Source: an uncultured Opitutia bacterium
GTDB taxonomy: Bacteria; Verrucomicrobiota; Verrucomicrobiia; Opitutales; UBA953
Assembly (NCBI GenBank): GCA_903929325.1
Contig: CAIYUD010000093.1
Coordinates: 1-6,358, forward strand
Length of the DNA: 6,358 bases
Direction: 5' to 3'
In this document: positions 4,790 through 6,358 of the stretch, piece by piece
Numbering within the stretch: position 1 is the first letter of the stretch
Layout of the letters: each line of letters starts with the position of its first letter
The notes under the pieces: model-generated
The model's input: the letters and a program-made list of their open reading frames with translations, nothing else
What the model was told of the DNA's origin: nothing
The model's database searches: none
Position numbers and translations under genes: made by a program

Positions 4790-5917
4790 ATGAAGTTCAA
4801 GGTAAACCGTAATCATTTCTTCAACGGCCTCGCCTGCGTGACCAACATCGTCGGCGCTCGTGTGACCATGCCTATTTTGCAGAACGTTCTGATCGAAGCC
4901 GAAGGCGAAATGGTAACATTAACCACAACCATCATCGACATTTCTGTGTGCTGCCGAATCAAGGCAACTGTCTCCACGCCTGGGAAAATTACCTTACCAG
5001 TAAAACGTTTGGCGACCATTGTCCGCTCGTTGCCAAGCGCAGACGTAACAGTTGATCTTGCAGGAAAAGAACGCGTGAAAATTAGTTCCGGATCCTCGAC
5101 TTTCCAAATAACCGGCTTGGGTGCAGAGCAATTTCCACCAGTCGCGACATTCACCGGGGCGCCTACAGCGAATCTCGACCAAGAAGCACTCGGAGCAATT
5201 ATTCGCAAGGTTCAATACGCCCAGTCAACCGACGAAAACCGCTACATTCTCAACGGCGTATTCTTCGAGTTCGAAGCGACAAAACTAAACGTCATCGCTA
5301 CCGATGGACGGCGCTTAGCGAAATCCGAACTTGCGCGCACGGGTAGCGGCGAGGCTGCTGGCCTTATTTTACCAGCTCGCACCATCAATGAACTCAGTCG
5401 TTTATTGAAGACAGGACAAGTTGCATTCACGCACAACGAACGCCAGGTAGCTTTCCAAATTGATGTACCCAAGAATGACGAGGGTCTCGTGGACAAGATC
5501 CAACTCATCTCGCGTGTCGTTGAAGGAAATTATCCCAACTACCGCCAAGTCATCCCCAAAGATACTGGCTTTAAGGTCCGCTTGGAACGCGAGAAATTCT
5601 TAGAATGCGTACAGCGCGCAGCGTTGATGACTGACGAGCGAAATAACACCGTCCACATTTCAGTTTCGAAAGAAAGACAGACCCTGGAAATCACCGCACG
5701 CTCGGCAGCAGGTGAATCTGTAGAACCCATTGCAGTGAAATACGAAGGCGCGAATGTAAACATTGCATTCAACCCAACCTATCTCATCGAACCACTCAAG
5801 GCCGTCACGGAAGACGAAGTGGATCTCGAAATTAAGTCTGATACAGACGCCGGCGTGCTCCGCGGAATCAAAGAGACATTCCTCTGCGTGGTTATGCCGC
5901 AGCGCGTCTCTACCTAA
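4790..5917 (+). CDS. dnaN: DNA polymerase III beta subunit (sliding clamp)
   Basis: The 375-residue ring-forming clamp that tethers DNA polymerase III and other repair and replication proteins to DNA as a homodimer. Length and the three repeated clamp domains (about 1-123, 127-245 and 247-375) are normal. Family features visible are KITLPVKRLATIVRSLP near 66-82, RYILNGVFFE at 151-160, ATDGRRLA at 170-177, EGNYPNYRQVIP at 245-256, and the C-terminal VVMPQRV at 367-373, which contributes to the hydrophobic pocket for partner peptides. The usual LTATDLEI-like stretch of domain 1 reads LTTTIIDI at 44-51, a mild deviation. The start is ATG 4790, which gives the canonical MKFKVNRN opening, but no Shine-Dalgarno sequence is near it. 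It follows pssA after 269 bases and converges on the acyltransferase gene 5 bases beyond its stop. dnaA is not in the window. Confidence 0.97.
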   Translation: MKFKVNRNHFFNGLACVTNIVGARVTMPILQNVLIEAEGEMVTLTTTIIDISVCCRIKATVSTPGKITLPVKRLATIVRSLPSADVTVDLAGKERVKISSGSSTFQITGLGAEQFPPVATFTGAPTANLDQEALGAIIRKVQYAQSTDENRYILNGVFFEFEATKLNVIATDGRRLAKSELARTGSGEAAGLILPARTINELSRLLKTGQVAFTHNERQVAFQIDVPKNDEGLVDKIQLISRVVEGNYPNYRQVIPKDTGFKVRLEREKFLECVQRAALMTDERNNTVHISVSKERQTLEITARSAAGESVEPIAVKYEGANVNIAFNPTYLIEPLKAVTEDEVDLEIKSDTDAGVLRGIKETFLCVVMPQRVST

Positions 5918-5922
5918 GAGGT

Positions 5923-6358
5923 TTAAAGCCCAGGATCAGAGATGTCGGGCATGGCCGCAATCGCAGCCATGATTCGGCGTGATGCTTCACCAAACCGGTC
6001 GTCGTGGTCCTTCCCAGGGTCTAATGCAGAAGCTGGAATGGCCTTGCCGAATTGAACCCGGATACGAGCGCCGCCACGTAGCCACTCTGAGCCGCGCGGC
6101 AAGACGTCTCGTATCCCACGGATACGTACCGGAACAACCGGCACGCCGGACTTAATTGCCAGCAAACCCGCACCCGATTTTGTCGGCTGTAACTCCCCGT
6201 CCATGCTTCGGGTTCCTTCGGGGAATATTAAGAGCGCGCGCCCCTCAGCAAGTACTGCGAGCGTCCGACGAATGGCTGAGATATCCGCCTCCCCGCGGTC
6301 AAGCGGGATTGCGCGGCAGGCCCGGATAATTCCACCAAAAACCGGATTATCAAAAAGC
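5923..6358 (-). CDS. 1-acyl-glycerol-3-phosphate acyltransferase-like (PlsC family), N-terminus cut
   Basis: The C-terminal 144 residues of a PlsC-type membrane-associated acyltransferase, which normally transfers an acyl chain to lysophosphatidic acid to form phosphatidic acid. The reading frame enters from the right edge with LFDNPVFGG, then RACRAIPLDRG (motif II-like), ALLIFPEGTRS (motif III, the glycerol-phosphate binding FPEGTRS), and GVPVVPVRIRG (motif IV). The catalytic H-x4-D motif should lie just beyond the edge and cannot be checked. The ATG at 6202-6204 is internal to the conserved FPEGTRSMDG stretch and is not the start. The gene ends 5 bases from the dnaN stop in a tail-to-tail arrangement. 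The family also includes acyltransferases for other lipids, so exact substrate specificity is open. Confidence 0.93.
   Translation of the reverse strand, partial: LFDNPVFGGIIRACRAIPLDRGEADISAIRRTLAVLAEGRALLIFPEGTRSMDGELQPTKSGAGLLAIKSGVPVVPVRIRGIRDVLPRGSEWLRGGARIRVQFGKAIPASALDPGKDHDDRFGEASRRIMAAIAAMPDISDPGL

Noticed and set aside
4813..5208. 131-codon minus-strand open frame inside dnaN
   Set aside because: It is a shadow of dnaN codons; its translation has no recognisable domain and dnaN itself is unambiguous.

Overview
The window looks like ordinary chromosome from a free-living, Gram-negative-type bacterium with a GC content near 50 %. The best guess is the phylum Verrucomicrobiota, perhaps class Opitutia. 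The pointers are a DUF5069 protein, a family I associate mainly with that phylum, a nucleoredoxin-like secreted thioredoxin, and the scarcity of Shine-Dalgarno sequences. This placement is inference; no rRNA or other definitive marker is present. There are no tRNA or rRNA genes, CRISPR arrays, insertion sequences or transposases.

Layout. (1) Positions 1-1663, minus strand: a HemX/CcsA-like membrane protein followed by hemA (glutamyl-tRNA reductase, cut by the left edge). They share an ATGA stop/start overlap, so this is a compact tetrapyrrole/heme unit. (2) 1664-1806: a divergent intergenic region that should hold promoters for both directions and contains a small inverted repeat. (3) 1807-3234, plus strand: a DUF5069 protein, a secreted thioredoxin-like protein with a WCPPC site, and a low-molecular-weight protein tyrosine phosphatase. 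(4) 3287-4520, plus strand: a RelE/ParE-fold protein without a visible antitoxin, overlapping the start of a CDP-diacylglycerol-serine O-phosphatidyltransferase (pssA). (5) 4521-4789: a structured, partly AT-rich leader before dnaN. It carries DnaA-box-like words and a segment that can pair with either an upstream or a downstream partner. (6) 4790-5917, plus strand: dnaN, the DNA polymerase III sliding clamp. (7) 5923-6358, minus strand: the C-terminal part of a PlsC-type acyltransferase, converging on dnaN with a 5-base gap and cut by the right edge.

Functionally the window mixes core tasks: entry into heme synthesis (HemA, perhaps with HemX control), phospholipid synthesis (PssA and the PlsC-like enzyme on either side of dnaN) and replication (DnaN). 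I see no clearly new multi-gene system. The parts most worth a second look are the 4521-4789 region (possible origin elements, operator-like palindrome, mutually exclusive stems) and the solitary RelE-like gene, whose ribosome-binding site lies inside a predicted hairpin.
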